Positions 1-8,040 of a stretch of DNA of 64,000 nucleotides are shown here, piece by piece (positions within the stretch are counted from its first letter, which is position 1; the number at the start of each line of letters is the position of its first letter). The notes beneath the pieces are model-generated. The model had not been told where the DNA came from, made no database searches, and saw only the letters and a list, made by a program, of their open reading frames with translations. The DNA lies in assembly GCA_963677175.2 (NCBI GenBank), contig CAXXES010000004.1, forward strand, positions 930,001-994,000, given 5' to 3'. Source of the stretch: Sunxiuqinia sp963677175. GTDB lineage: Bacteria; Bacteroidota; Bacteroidia; Bacteroidales; Prolixibacteraceae. Position numbers and translations under genes: made by a program.

Positions 1-29
1 ACAATTCGAAGTTAAACACTATATTTAAT

Positions 30-57
30 GCCTCTGCATGTGCAGGGGCTTTTTTTT
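30..57 (+). terminator. Intrinsic terminator of a gene left of the window
   Basis: An 8-bp stem (GCCTCTGC with GCAGGGGC, one G-T pair) closes an ATGT loop and is followed by eight T. It lies just before the protease start, so it must end a gene lying left of position 1. It also argues against the upstream ATG at 28 as the start of the next gene. Confidence 0.85.
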
Positions 58-63
58 AGTTTT

Positions 64-498
64 ATGGCGAAAATACCGGTCGAGTTAATTGAGTTGGAGC
101 ATCATAATTACCATTTGTTGGTGCAAGGGAAATTTGAAGATGGCGAAAAAGGCTACTGGATTATTGATACCGGGGCTTCAAAAACGGTATTTGATAAACG
201 TTTGGAACAGTATTATACACTTGTTGAACCAGCAAGCGATGAAGAATACCAAAGTGCCGGAATCAGCGAAGGGATGGTTGAAACGGGGGTTGGCGAACTT
301 AGGTCAATGGTATTTGGGAAACTAAAAATCAAGACGCAGAAAGTGGCGCTGATTAACCTGGATCATGTGAACGAAATTTACCGGAAGTACCGGGATGTTC
401 GCATTTGCGGACTGCTGGGAAGCGACCTGCTGAAAAAGCACCAGTGCGTGATCGATTATAAATACGAAACAATTTCATTTTCAAGACCCCGAAAATGA
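64..498 (+). CDS. Retropepsin-like aspartyl protease family protein
   Basis: A 144-residue protein carrying one copy of the retroviral-type aspartyl protease signature, WIIDTGASKTVFD, near residues 33-45. A second hydrophobic-Gly element (ICGLLGSDLL) near residue 115 matches the flap-to-core end of the fold. Such single-domain proteins are expected to dimerise to form the active site; the substrate is unknown. A longer frame opens at 28, but its first 12 codons are the terminator hairpin, so the ATG at 64 is chosen. There is no signal peptide, so it is probably cytoplasmic. It has its own transcription unit. The fold call is firm; activity is inferred from the intact DTGAS. Confidence 0.8.
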   Translation: MAKIPVELIELEHHNYHLLVQGKFEDGEKGYWIIDTGASKTVFDKRLEQYYTLVEPASDEEYQSAGISEGMVETGVGELRSMVFGKLKIKTQKVALINLDHVNEIYRKYRDVRICGLLGSDLLKKHQCVIDYKYETISFSRPRK

Positions 499-563
499 AA
501 GAAACTGTTTTTAAATACCCTCTGTTTTCACGCAATAATTCATGTTCGTTTCACAAAAATGAA

Positions 564-571
564 TATATTTG
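564..571 (+). promoter_or_regulatory. Bacteroidota-type -7 box (TATATTTG)
   Basis: TATATTTG fits the TAnnTTTG consensus of the Bacteroidota primary sigma factor and lies 22 bp before the GTG of the next gene. No clear TTTG -33 partner is seen (TTTC is the nearest), so the call rests on the -7 box alone. Confidence 0.4.
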
Positions 572-593
572 CGACCTGTTGAATTAAAACCGG

Positions 594-1001
594 GTGAAAT
601 TAAAAAGAATCATATCGAAGCAAATTGCACTGCGCCTGCTGGTGTTTGTAACACTCGTAGCCGGAGCAGTGATTTTCGATTTGTGCCATGATCAACTTCC
701 TGAGCAGTTGGTAAAACACCAACAGGATGCTCCGGTGACACAGTTTGATATGTCTCAGGTTTTCTTTTGTAATCCCGCTAGCAGCTTTAAAATTAGTACC
801 GGTTACGACCGATTATTTTCAAAAATCTTATTTACCATTGGGCAGGATAAATTTCTGTCTGCTTTTCACAACCAGGAAGCTTACCATTTGCTGAAGGCAG
901 AATCATTAAAAGAACGTTCCCCGCAAAACCTGATGGTTCATTTCCGTAAATTCATCATTTGTCATCATTCCAGTTCCGATGATAATGCTCCAATTTCGTA
1001 A
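594..1001 (+). CDS. Hypothetical membrane-anchored protein, 135 aa
   Basis: Not recognised. The frame starts with GTG and gives a basic N-terminus (MKLKRIISKQ) followed by one hydrophobic stretch at about residues 11-29, so an N-terminal membrane anchor or signal peptide is likely. The rest is soluble, with scattered His and Cys (CHDQ near residue 31, FFCNP near 57, IICHH near 121) and a Ser/Asp-rich tail. It lies 110 bp before secDF on the same strand and could be co-transcribed with it. The GTG start has no strong ribosome binding site, but no better start is available without losing the hydrophobic segment. It may be a lineage-restricted protein. Confidence 0.5.
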   Translation: MKLKRIISKQIALRLLVFVTLVAGAVIFDLCHDQLPEQLVKHQQDAPVTQFDMSQVFFCNPASSFKISTGYDRLFSKILFTIGQDKFLSAFHNQEAYHLLKAESLKERSPQNLMVHFRKFIICHHSSSDDNAPIS

Positions 1002-1111
1002 GGTTTATTCGAATTCTTCAATTCGTTTAAGTTTTCATGAAGTTGCCGGTTCCGGCTTGAAATCGATTTCATAAAAAATAAACAAACACATAAAATCTAA
1101 ATTTTAGACAA

Positions 1112-4111
1112 ATGCAAAACAAAGGATTAATCAGAACTTTTGCCATTTTACTGGCTTTGGTTTGTGTTTACCAGCTTACCTTTACTTTTAAGGCCAAGCA
1201 GGTAGAGCGCGACGCCCGCGAATATGCTCAGGGCGATGCAGCAAAGGAGCGGAATTACCTGGATTCAATTGCGGGTGAGGAAGTTTACAACCTTTTAGGA
1301 ATACGCAATTACACCTACAAAGAAGTTAAGGAGCAGGAAATGAACCTCGGTCTTGACTTGAAAGGTGGAATGAACGTTACGCTGGAGGTGTCGGTGGTCG
1401 ATTTGATCAAATCATTGTCGAACTACAGTGCCGACGAGACATTCAATGAAGCTATTAAGCGGGCTCAGGAAATGCAGCGCGACAGCCAGGATGATTTTGT
1501 AACCCTGTTCGGACGTGCATTCGAAGAGATTGATCCCGATGCCCGTTTGGCAGCGATCTTCAATACCCTGGAGTTGAAAAACAAAGTGAACTACAATTCA
1601 TCTAATGGCGATGTTTTGCGTGTCATTCACCAGGAAACGGATGCTGCTATCGAAAACTCATTTAACATCATCCGTACTCGTATTGACCGTTTTGGTGTAG
1701 CTCAACCCAATGTTCAACCCTTGCAAACGCGTGGCCGTATTTTGGTTGAACTTCCCGGAGTTGATAATCCGGAGCGGGTTCGCCAACTGTTGCAGGGAAC
1801 TGCCAATTTAGAATTCTGGGAAACCTGGGATAACAGCGAAGTGTATCCTTACTTGATGCAAGTGAATGAGCAACTCAAGGAAATTCTTGACTTAAAAGCT
1901 GCCGCTTCCGACGCGGACTCAGCTGAGGTTGAAGGTGAGGTAGTTGCTGAAGAGGACACAACAACCAGCGAAGAAGGGTCGTTGCTGGACGAGTTGCAAA
2001 CAGAAACAGACAGTGTAGGCGAATTGGATAACATGGCTGATATCACAAGAAATTTTCCATTGTTTGCCGTGTTAAGGCCAAGCACAACAGCTGATGGACA
2101 GTTGTACCCCGGGCCAGTGGTTGGAACAACTCACTCCAAAGATACTTCTACGGTTAATACTTACCTGAATATGCCCCAGGTCAAGTCGATTATTCCGCGA
2201 AGCATGGATTTCAAATGGACATCAAAAGCCGTGGACGAAGGAGGAAACTACTTCCGCCTGATTGCCATTAAAGTAACCAGCCGCGATGGCCGTGCGCCGC
2301 TTGAAGGCGACGTGATTGTTGATGCCCGTCAGGACTACGAACAATTTGGCAGCCGTCCGGAAGTGAGCATGACCATGAACGCGGAAGGGGCTAAAACATG
2401 GGCTCGACTAACCAAAGAAAATATTGGTAAATCAATTGCCATTGTATTGGATGATTACGTCCGCTCATTCCCCAATGTAAGCAATGAAATTACAGGTGGA
2501 CGTTCAAGCATTACCGGTTTGGAAACCGTTGAAGAAGCGAAAGACTTGGCAAACATTCTAAAATCGGGTAAAATGCCGGCTCCGGCACGCATTCTTCAGG
2601 AAGAAATTGTTGGGCCTTCGTTGGGGCAAGAAGCTATCAACAGTGGGATGTGGTCGTTCTTTCTCGCCTTTGTGCTGGTATTGGCCTACATGTTGTTTTT
2701 CTACAGCAAAATGGCTGGTTTAACAGCCAATATGGCCCTGCTGGCCAACCTGTTCTTTGTGATTGGTGTACTGGCTTCGATTGGTGCTGTATTGACGCTG
2801 CCGGGTATTGCCGGTATTGTGTTGACCATTGGTATGTCGGTTGATGCTAATGTGTTAATATATGAGCGGATTCAGGAGGAAAGAACGGCGGGGAAAGGCT
2901 TGAAGCTCGCCATTACTGATGGCTATAAAAACGCTTACTCTGCCATTATCGACGGACAGGTAACAACTTTGCTGACCGGTATCGTGCTGTACATGTTTGG
3001 ATCAGGTCCGATCAAAGGTTTCGCCACAACCTTGATTATTGGTATTTTTACTTCTCTTTTCTCAGCCATCTTCCTAACTCGCCTGATTTTTGAACGCCAG
3101 TTGGGTAAAGACGCGAAAATTACGTTTACCTCCAAAATAACTAACAACTGGTTGCGGAATTCTGATATCAAATTTTTGGAAAAACGGAAAGTTGCTTATA
3201 TCATTTCGGGTGCATTGATTGTAATTTCAATTTTCTCATTCGTAACTCGTGGATTCAACTATGGTATCGATTTTAAAGGTGGACGTACCTATGTGGTTCG
3301 TTTCGACGAAGAAGTGAAGGTGAGCGACGTGGGTAAAGCACTGACGGCTGTATACGGAGAAACACCCGAAGTAAAAACTTTTGGCGGAAGCAACCAGGTG
3401 AAAATCACAACCGAATATAAAATTGATGAGTTGACCGATGATGTGGACAATGAAGTTGAACAACTCATGTTGCAAGGTTTGCAGGAAGGTGGTTTTATTG
3501 ATGAAATGGATATGGATACCTTCATCAGTGAGTATCGCATGAGCTCGGCAAAAGTTGGGCCTACGATTTCGGACGATATTAAAAAAGATGCCTTGATTGC
3601 GATTTCGTTTGCATTGGTAATCATCTTCCTGTATATCCTTATTCGGTTCCGAAACTGGCAGTATGGATTGGGAGCTATTGCGGCTCTGGCACACGACTCA
3701 ATCATTGTGTTGGGGATTTTCTCGCTTTTCTATGGGCTGTTACCGTTCTCCCTTGAAATTGACCAGGCCTTTATTGCAGCGATTTTGACCGTGTTAGGAT
3801 ATTCCATCAACGATACCGTGGTTGTTTTCGACCGGATTCGCGAGTACATTGGTTTGCATCCCAAGCGCAACCGAGAAGAGAATGTGGATGATGCCATGAA
3901 CTCGACCTTACGTCGTACGTTCAGTACCTCTTTAAGTACCTTTGTGGTCTTGCTGGCCATCTTCTTGTTTGGAGGAACATCCATTCAAGGCTTTACCTTT
4001 GCCTTGCTGGTAGGGGTTGTGGTTGGTACTTACTCCTCTTTGTTTATCGCAACGCCAATTTCGTACGATACACAGCGTAGGGCATTGAAAGTAGCTGCTA
4101 AAAGAAAATAA
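1112..4111 (+). CDS. secDF: Protein translocase SecDF, fused
   Basis: A 999-residue fusion of SecD and SecF, the proton-driven RND-type subunits that pull proteins out of SecYEG on the periplasmic side. The SecD half has an N-terminal transmembrane helix, the LGLDLKGGMN motif near residue 80, a large periplasmic P1 domain and a helix bundle with VDANVLIYERI near residue 580. The SecF half begins near 690 and has GIDFKGG and VVVFDRIREY. Fusion is usual in Bacteroidota. Residues about 250-308 are an acidic, low-complexity insert rich in Glu, Asp, Ser and Thr within P1. The gene stands alone and is closed by a strong terminator. Confidence 0.97.
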   Translation: MQNKGLIRTFAILLALVCVYQLTFTFKAKQVERDAREYAQGDAAKERNYLDSIAGEEVYNLLGIRNYTYKEVKEQEMNLGLDLKGGMNVTLEVSVVDLIKSLSNYSADETFNEAIKRAQEMQRDSQDDFVTLFGRAFEEIDPDARLAAIFNTLELKNKVNYNSSNGDVLRVIHQETDAAIENSFNIIRTRIDRFGVAQPNVQPLQTRGRILVELPGVDNPERVRQLLQGTANLEFWETWDNSEVYPYLMQVNEQLKEILDLKAAASDADSAEVEGEVVAEEDTTTSEEGSLLDELQTETDSVGELDNMADITRNFPLFAVLRPSTTADGQLYPGPVVGTTHSKDTSTVNTYLNMPQVKSIIPRSMDFKWTSKAVDEGGNYFRLIAIKVTSRDGRAPLEGDVIVDARQDYEQFGSRPEVSMTMNAEGAKTWARLTKENIGKSIAIVLDDYVRSFPNVSNEITGGRSSITGLETVEEAKDLANILKSGKMPAPARILQEEIVGPSLGQEAINSGMWSFFLAFVLVLAYMLFFYSKMAGLTANMALLANLFFVIGVLASIGAVLTLPGIAGIVLTIGMSVDANVLIYERIQEERTAGKGLKLAITDGYKNAYSAIIDGQVTTLLTGIVLYMFGSGPIKGFATTLIIGIFTSLFSAIFLTRLIFERQLGKDAKITFTSKITNNWLRNSDIKFLEKRKVAYIISGALIVISIFSFVTRGFNYGIDFKGGRTYVVRFDEEVKVSDVGKALTAVYGETPEVKTFGGSNQVKITTEYKIDELTDDVDNEVEQLMLQGLQEGGFIDEMDMDTFISEYRMSSAKVGPTISDDIKKDALIAISFALVIIFLYILIRFRNWQYGLGAIAALAHDSIIVLGIFSLFYGLLPFSLEIDQAFIAAILTVLGYSINDTVVVFDRIREYIGLHPKRNREENVDDAMNSTLRRTFSTSLSTFVVLLAIFLFGGTSIQGFTFALLVGVVVGTYSSLFIATPISYDTQRRALKVAAKRK

Positions 4112-4131
4112 TATGAACAGATAATTTATCC

Positions 4132-4167
4132 GAAGCCCTGACTATTTTAGTCGGGGCTTCTTTTTTT
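4132..4167 (+). terminator. Intrinsic terminator of secDF
   Basis: A 12-bp stem (GAAGCCCTGACT with AGTCGGGGCTTC) closes an ATTTT loop and is followed by seven T, 20 bp after the secDF stop codon. Confidence 0.93.
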
Positions 4168-4211
4168 AAACCGAAAAAGGACTTCGGTTACCGATGTACT
4201 GAACTTGTTTG

Positions 4212-4219
4212 TATATTTG
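4212..4219 (+). promoter_or_regulatory. Putative -7 box (TATATTTG) of the tatA operon
   Basis: TATATTTG matches the TAnnTTTG consensus and lies 17 bp before the tatA ATG and downstream of the secDF terminator, the expected place for a promoter. The -33 element is not convincing. Confidence 0.5.
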
Positions 4220-4236
4220 TTGAAAATTTTAAAAAA

Positions 4237-4725
4237 ATGACCCTTCAGATACTATTTATTAGTGGTGGTGAAATTGTGTTGGTGATGATGTTGGCTCTTT
4301 TGTTTTTCGGATCAAAAGCTATTCCTGATATCGCCAAAACCTTGGGAAAGGGGATGCGCGAGTTTAAAAAGGCGACTAACGAAATTAAACGAGAGTTTGA
4401 AGATAATACCGACGATTTTAAGCGTGAAATCAACGATATTCGTTCAACGGTGAAATCGGAAACCAAAAAAATCAGCCAGGATATCGATCAGGTTTCTTCT
4501 AAAATGAAAGACGAAGCGAACAAACTGAACAAAGAGGTTGAGCATATTTCGGCTGAAGCAGAAAGAACAACCACAAAACTTGAAAAGGATGTGGAGGATG
4601 CTTCGACCAAGGTTGAAAAGAAAACCACAAAGCTCGAAAAAGAGATAGATGAGGTGGCTTTTGAAGCTTCGCCGGAAACGACCAATATTTCACAAGGTAC
4701 GGATGAAAAAGTAAAAGATCAGTAA
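4237..4725 (+). CDS. tatA: Twin-arginine translocase TatA/E family subunit with long coiled tail
   Basis: The first 55 residues are a standard TatA: a short periplasmic end, one transmembrane helix (residues 9-25), the FG hinge and an amphipathic helix ending LGKGMREFKKA. TatA oligomers form the pore of the Tat export system for folded proteins. The tail, about residues 60-160, is unusually long and highly charged, with repeated T-T-K-L-E-K type blocks predicted to be coiled coil. No tatB or tatC lies in the window. Many Bacteroidota have scattered tat genes. The FG hinge favours TatA over TatB. It is followed after 6 bp by the exchanger gene, so they are probably one transcript. Confidence 0.85.
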   Translation: MTLQILFISGGEIVLVMMLALLFFGSKAIPDIAKTLGKGMREFKKATNEIKREFEDNTDDFKREINDIRSTVKSETKKISQDIDQVSSKMKDEANKLNKEVEHISAEAERTTTKLEKDVEDASTKVEKKTTKLEKEIDEVAFEASPETTNISQGTDEKVKDQ

Positions 4726-4731
4726 CTTGAT

Positions 4732-5769
4732 ATGTCATTAATACTTCCAGGTTTAGCAATGTTGCTTAGTTTTTTTTTGCTGGCACGCATTGTTGACAAA
4801 TTCTTTGTTGTTTCGCTCGACCGAATATCTCTTGATTTAAAATTATCTTCGGATGCTGCGGGAGCCACGCTTATGGCCATTGGATCTAGCGCTCCCGAAC
4901 TTTTCGTAGCCCTTTTTTCAGTTCTGAAGCCGGGAAACCACGAAGCAATAGGCATCGGTAGTATTGTTGGGAGTGCGCTTTTCAACCTTTTGGGTATTGT
5001 CGGCGTGGTTGCGCTGGTGAAAAAATCATTGCTTACATGGCAGCCCGTTGTTCGCGATATTCTGTTTTATTTTGTTGCCGTAGGCCTGCTGCTCTGGGGT
5101 ATTTTTGATGGTAGTTTCAGCTTGTGGAATGCCATTGCCTTTTTGGGTATTTACGTCATTTATGTGCTTGCCGTGGTGAATTGGCGCAAGCTATTCCCAT
5201 ATAAGGATATGGAATACACACACGAAAATCCAGGCGACGATTGCACCAAAAATGAGAAAGGCAATTGGCTGGATAGAGGACTATGCTTTGTTTTCCCGAA
5301 CTCCGAGAGATATTACCTGGTATTTATTGTTTCGATTGTTTCGATTGCTACCCTTAGTTGGGTCTTAGTCGAAGCAGCCATCGTATTTTCGCATGTTCTG
5401 AACATCCCGGAAGCAATTATCGGCTTAACAGTTCTAGCCGTCGGAACTTCGGTTCCCGATCTTATTTCATCGTTGATTGTGGCCAAGCAGGGGCGGGGAG
5501 ACATGGCTGTGAGCAATGCCATTGGCTCCAATATTTTTGATATCTTGGTTGGCTTAGGCTTTCCGTTTATGATTGCTATGCTTATTTATGGTGGCGAAAT
5601 TGCGGCAAGCGGGCAAAATTTGTTCGAATCGACCCTGATTCTGTTCGCATCAATCATTGTCTTTATCCTGCTATTAATCATCAAACGCTGGAAAATCAAT
5701 TGGGTGACTGGCGTCGTGTTACTGGGTTTATACCTATTTTACCTTGTTCGCGAAATCGCCCGACTTTAG
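4732..5769 (+). CDS. Calcium/sodium antiporter, CaCA family (YrbG-like)
   Basis: A 345-residue integral membrane protein with the two inverted alpha repeats of the cation/Ca2+ exchanger superfamily: GATLMAIGSSAPELF near residues 43-57 and GLTVLAVGTSVPDLISS near 230-246, each followed by a GS-type loop (GSIVGSALFN and AIGSNIFDILVGLG). About ten hydrophobic helices and a cytoplasmic loop near residues 155-185. The family exchanges Na+ (or H+) for Ca2+; the ion pair cannot be read from sequence alone. It starts 6 bp after tatA. Confidence 0.88.
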   Translation: MSLILPGLAMLLSFFLLARIVDKFFVVSLDRISLDLKLSSDAAGATLMAIGSSAPELFVALFSVLKPGNHEAIGIGSIVGSALFNLLGIVGVVALVKKSLLTWQPVVRDILFYFVAVGLLLWGIFDGSFSLWNAIAFLGIYVIYVLAVVNWRKLFPYKDMEYTHENPGDDCTKNEKGNWLDRGLCFVFPNSERYYLVFIVSIVSIATLSWVLVEAAIVFSHVLNIPEAIIGLTVLAVGTSVPDLISSLIVAKQGRGDMAVSNAIGSNIFDILVGLGFPFMIAMLIYGGEIAASGQNLFESTLILFASIIVFILLLIIKRWKINWVTGVVLLGLYLFYLVREIARL

Positions 5770-5801
5770 CTATCTTTAGCGTTCATTAAAAATCAATCCG
5801 T

Positions 5802-6455
5802 TTGATTCAGGTACAGAATATAACAAAATCGTTTGGCAAACTTCAGGTGTTGAAAGGTATTGACCTGCAAATTCCGCAAGGAAAGCTTTACAGCATTGTT
5901 GGCCCAAGCGGGGCTGGTAAAACCACGCTGCTGCAAATTATGGGAACGCTGAGCAAACCCGATTCCGGGCATCTGGAAATTCGCAAGCAGGCCGTTTTCT
6001 CTTTGGGAGAAAGGAAGCTGGCCGCTTTTCGTAACCGCGAAATAGGTTTTGTTTTTCAATTCCATTATTTACTGCCCGAATTTACAGCGCTCGAGAATGT
6101 TTGCATTCCGGCTTTTATCGCTAAAAAATCAAAAAGGGAAGTGGAAGGAAAAGCCAAAGATTTGCTTCAGTTCTTAGGCCTGGAAAACCGGATGACCCAT
6201 AAGCCCGCTGAACTTTCGGGAGGCGAACGCCAGCGTGTTGCGGTGGCACGGGCCCTGATTAATGACCCGGCGGTGATTTTGGCCGATGAGCCCTCAGGAA
6301 ACCTGGATACCAAAAACCGGGAAGACCTGCACGACCTGTTTTTTCAGCTGCGCGACCAGTTTAACCAAACGCTGGTGATTGTGACTCACGATGAAAATTT
6401 TGCCCGCCAATCCGATAAAATCATTCGCATGCGCGATGGGTGGATTGAAGAGTAG
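5802..6455 (+). CDS. lolD: ABC transporter ATP-binding protein, LolD-like
   Basis: A 217-residue ATPase of the MacB/LolD class. Walker A is GPSGAGKT at residues 34-41, the Q-loop follows FQFHYLLPEFTALENV, the signature is LSGGERQRVAVARA, Walker B is VILADEPSGNLD and the H-loop is VTHDE. The LPEFTALENV wording is typical of LolD, which powers release of lipoproteins from the inner membrane. The partner permease (LolC/E) is not adjacent, as often in Bacteroidota. The start is a TTG, 32 bp after the exchanger stop; no ATG lies upstream in frame. TATCTTTA at 5771-5778 resembles a -7 box and may give it a promoter of its own. Confidence 0.88.
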   Translation: MIQVQNITKSFGKLQVLKGIDLQIPQGKLYSIVGPSGAGKTTLLQIMGTLSKPDSGHLEIRKQAVFSLGERKLAAFRNREIGFVFQFHYLLPEFTALENVCIPAFIAKKSKREVEGKAKDLLQFLGLENRMTHKPAELSGGERQRVAVARALINDPAVILADEPSGNLDTKNREDLHDLFFQLRDQFNQTLVIVTHDENFARQSDKIIRMRDGWIEE

Positions 6456-6456
6456 T

Positions 6457-6564
6457 TAGTCATTGGTCATTGGATAATTAGTCTTTTGTCATTTGATTGT
6501 CATTAATTTTCATTGGTCGCTAGTGGTTGGATAACTTGAAATTTGGAACTTGAAATTTGGAACC
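6457..6564. repeat. Dispersed CATTGGTCATTG/AACTTGAAATTTGGA repeat, copy 1
   Basis: An AT-rich spacer with tandem GTCATTGGTCATTGG, TCATTTGATTGTCATT and a doubled ACTTGAAATTTGGA. The same order of words (TCATTTGATGGTCATT, AGTGGTTGGACAACTTGGAATTTG) occurs at 35777-35870, and related words occur in the opposite orientation at 52915-52966. It lies between two genes on the same strand and does not look coding. Confidence 0.6.
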
Positions 6565-6615
6565 AAACTGACAACAGACAACTGAAAACTCTCAACCGAA
6601 TAAAAAACGATCCCC

Positions 6616-7374
6616 ATGAACACCGAACTATACCAACTGCTGGAAGAAAAAGCCCGGCAATACAACCAGCTTGCATTCATCGAAACCGATCCGATTCAGG
6701 TGCCCAAACAGTTTTCAGGGAAAGAAAATATTGAAATCGCTGGTTTTTTAGCGGCTACCATCGCTTGGGGTCAACGCCCAACCATCATCAGAAATGCGTT
6801 TCGCCTGGTAAAGATGATGGATCACAATCCGCACGAATTTTTAATGAACACCAACGAATCAGATTGGATTCATTTTCTCGAGTTTAAGCACCGAACGTTT
6901 AACGGGATTGATTGCCTGTTTTTTCTTCGATCGTTAAGAAATATCTACCAAAAGCATGGCGGACTGGAAACAGTTTTCACAACTGGTTACCTTAAAGATG
7001 AAAGCATGGCCTCTGCGCTGCGCCATTTTCGGCAAGTGTTTTTTGAAGTGGCTCACGAAACCCGCTCGCAAAAGCATGTCTCGAATATTGATAAAGGAGC
7101 CTCGGCCAAGCGCTTAAACATGTATTTGAGGTGGATGGTCAGGAATGATGATCAAGGCGTGGATTTTGGCTTGTGGAACAATATTCCGATGTCGGCTTTG
7201 TTGTTGCCGCTCGATATTCATACGGGCAGGCAGGCACGGCAACTGGGCTTGCTCAGCCGGAAACAGGATGACTGGAAGGCTGTGCTGGAACTGACTGAGA
7301 GTTTACGGCAGTTCGATCCGCTTGATCCGGTAAAATATGACTTTGCCCTGTTTGGGATGGGCGCTTTTGAATAA
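6616..7374 (+). CDS. TIGR02757 family protein (DUF2400)
   Basis: A 252-residue soluble protein whose opening matches the TIGR02757/DUF2400 family: FIETDPIQVPKQFSGKENIEI followed by AATIAWGQRPTII. A conserved centre reads KRLNMYLRWMVRNDDQGVDFG with PLDIHTGRQARQLGL behind it. Members are widespread in Bacteroidota. A helix-hairpin-helix DNA-glycosylase-like relationship has been suggested for such proteins, but no function is established and none is claimed here. The gene is monocistronic. The ATG at 6616 sits directly before the conserved start, so the boundary is good. Confidence 0.82.
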   Translation: MNTELYQLLEEKARQYNQLAFIETDPIQVPKQFSGKENIEIAGFLAATIAWGQRPTIIRNAFRLVKMMDHNPHEFLMNTNESDWIHFLEFKHRTFNGIDCLFFLRSLRNIYQKHGGLETVFTTGYLKDESMASALRHFRQVFFEVAHETRSQKHVSNIDKGASAKRLNMYLRWMVRNDDQGVDFGLWNNIPMSALLLPLDIHTGRQARQLGLLSRKQDDWKAVLELTESLRQFDPLDPVKYDFALFGMGAFE

Positions 7375-8040
7375 AGCTGCGCATTTACTGCCGGTAGGTT
7401 TGTTTTGAATTTGTATCGAAAAAAAAACTTAGTTAATATATTCTATTTCTGTACGTTCTCATGGAACTTGCATGTTAGGCATCAGCTCTTCGATCATTTT
7501 TTCCATTTATTTTTGTGTTGCCGCCTTTAAATTATTACCGCAAACATGCTCGTTTCATGAGGGAATTGTAAAAACTACATTTAATGACAACGAAAAACGC
7601 GAAAGACACAAAAAGGGATACGTCTTCGACGTAACTTGTCCTGCCTGTTTCGGTGTAATCGGGAGCTTTCGACGGAACTTGTCCTGCCTGTCCCGGTGTA
7701 ATCGGGAGCTTTTGACGGATTGAAAATTGCATGGCAATTTTTCTTTTCGTGCTTTTCGCGCATTTCGTTGTTTAATGTAAGAAATAGGAATTTTGTCGTA
7801 CACCCCCAATGACCAATGACTGGAAAACAGCAGATGAGTGCAGGGGCGGTCAGCATCCATTGGGCCTTTTAAAACCCTGGGTTGTTGCAAAATTTGTTAT
7901 TTCGTCATTTGGGCGTGAACTTTTTCTCGAATTGTTTGATATTTTAAAGTGAGTTTGTCATTGTAAACGCAAAGGTCATTGATCGATTGATGTAGTTTGT
8001 CGCTTGAATCCGGTTGACTTTTTGCCTAATTTATTTATTC
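7375..8040. other. 666-bp intergenic space around the MITE-like element
   Basis: Apart from the element at 7581-7803 nothing coding is supported. A CCAATGACCAATGACTGG word at 7806-7823 belongs to the CATTGGTCATTG repeat family. The flanks are AT-rich without a convincing promoter. Apparent frames across the element are by-products of its repeat structure. Confidence 0.5.
7581..7803 (+). mobile_element. MITE-like element with terminal inverted repeats, long copy
   Basis: The ends AACGAAAAACGCGAAAGACAC (7589-7609) and the complement of AACGAAATGCGCGAAAAGCAC (7749-7769) form a 17-of-21 inverted repeat. A second copy in opposite orientation is at 43246-43368; about 65 bp at the left end and 55 bp at the right end match closely. 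This copy has about 100 bp more in the middle, including a 43-bp unit in tandem (7633-7675 and 7676-7718). The left arm also holds the small palindrome TACGTCTTCGACGTA. No protein is encoded. It is proposed to be a non-autonomous element; no transposase is seen in the window. Confidence 0.75.

Noticed and set aside
28..63. Upstream extension of the protease gene
   Set aside because: It lies on a terminator hairpin; a 12-residue extension without family support.
5802..6455. MacB-type drug exporter ATPase instead of LolD
   Set aside because: No MacB permease domain or adjacent MacA; the LPEFTALENV wording fits LolD better.
7472..7890. Several short frames over the 7.6-kb element
   Set aside because: They follow the repeat structure of the element and have no similarity or ribosome binding site.
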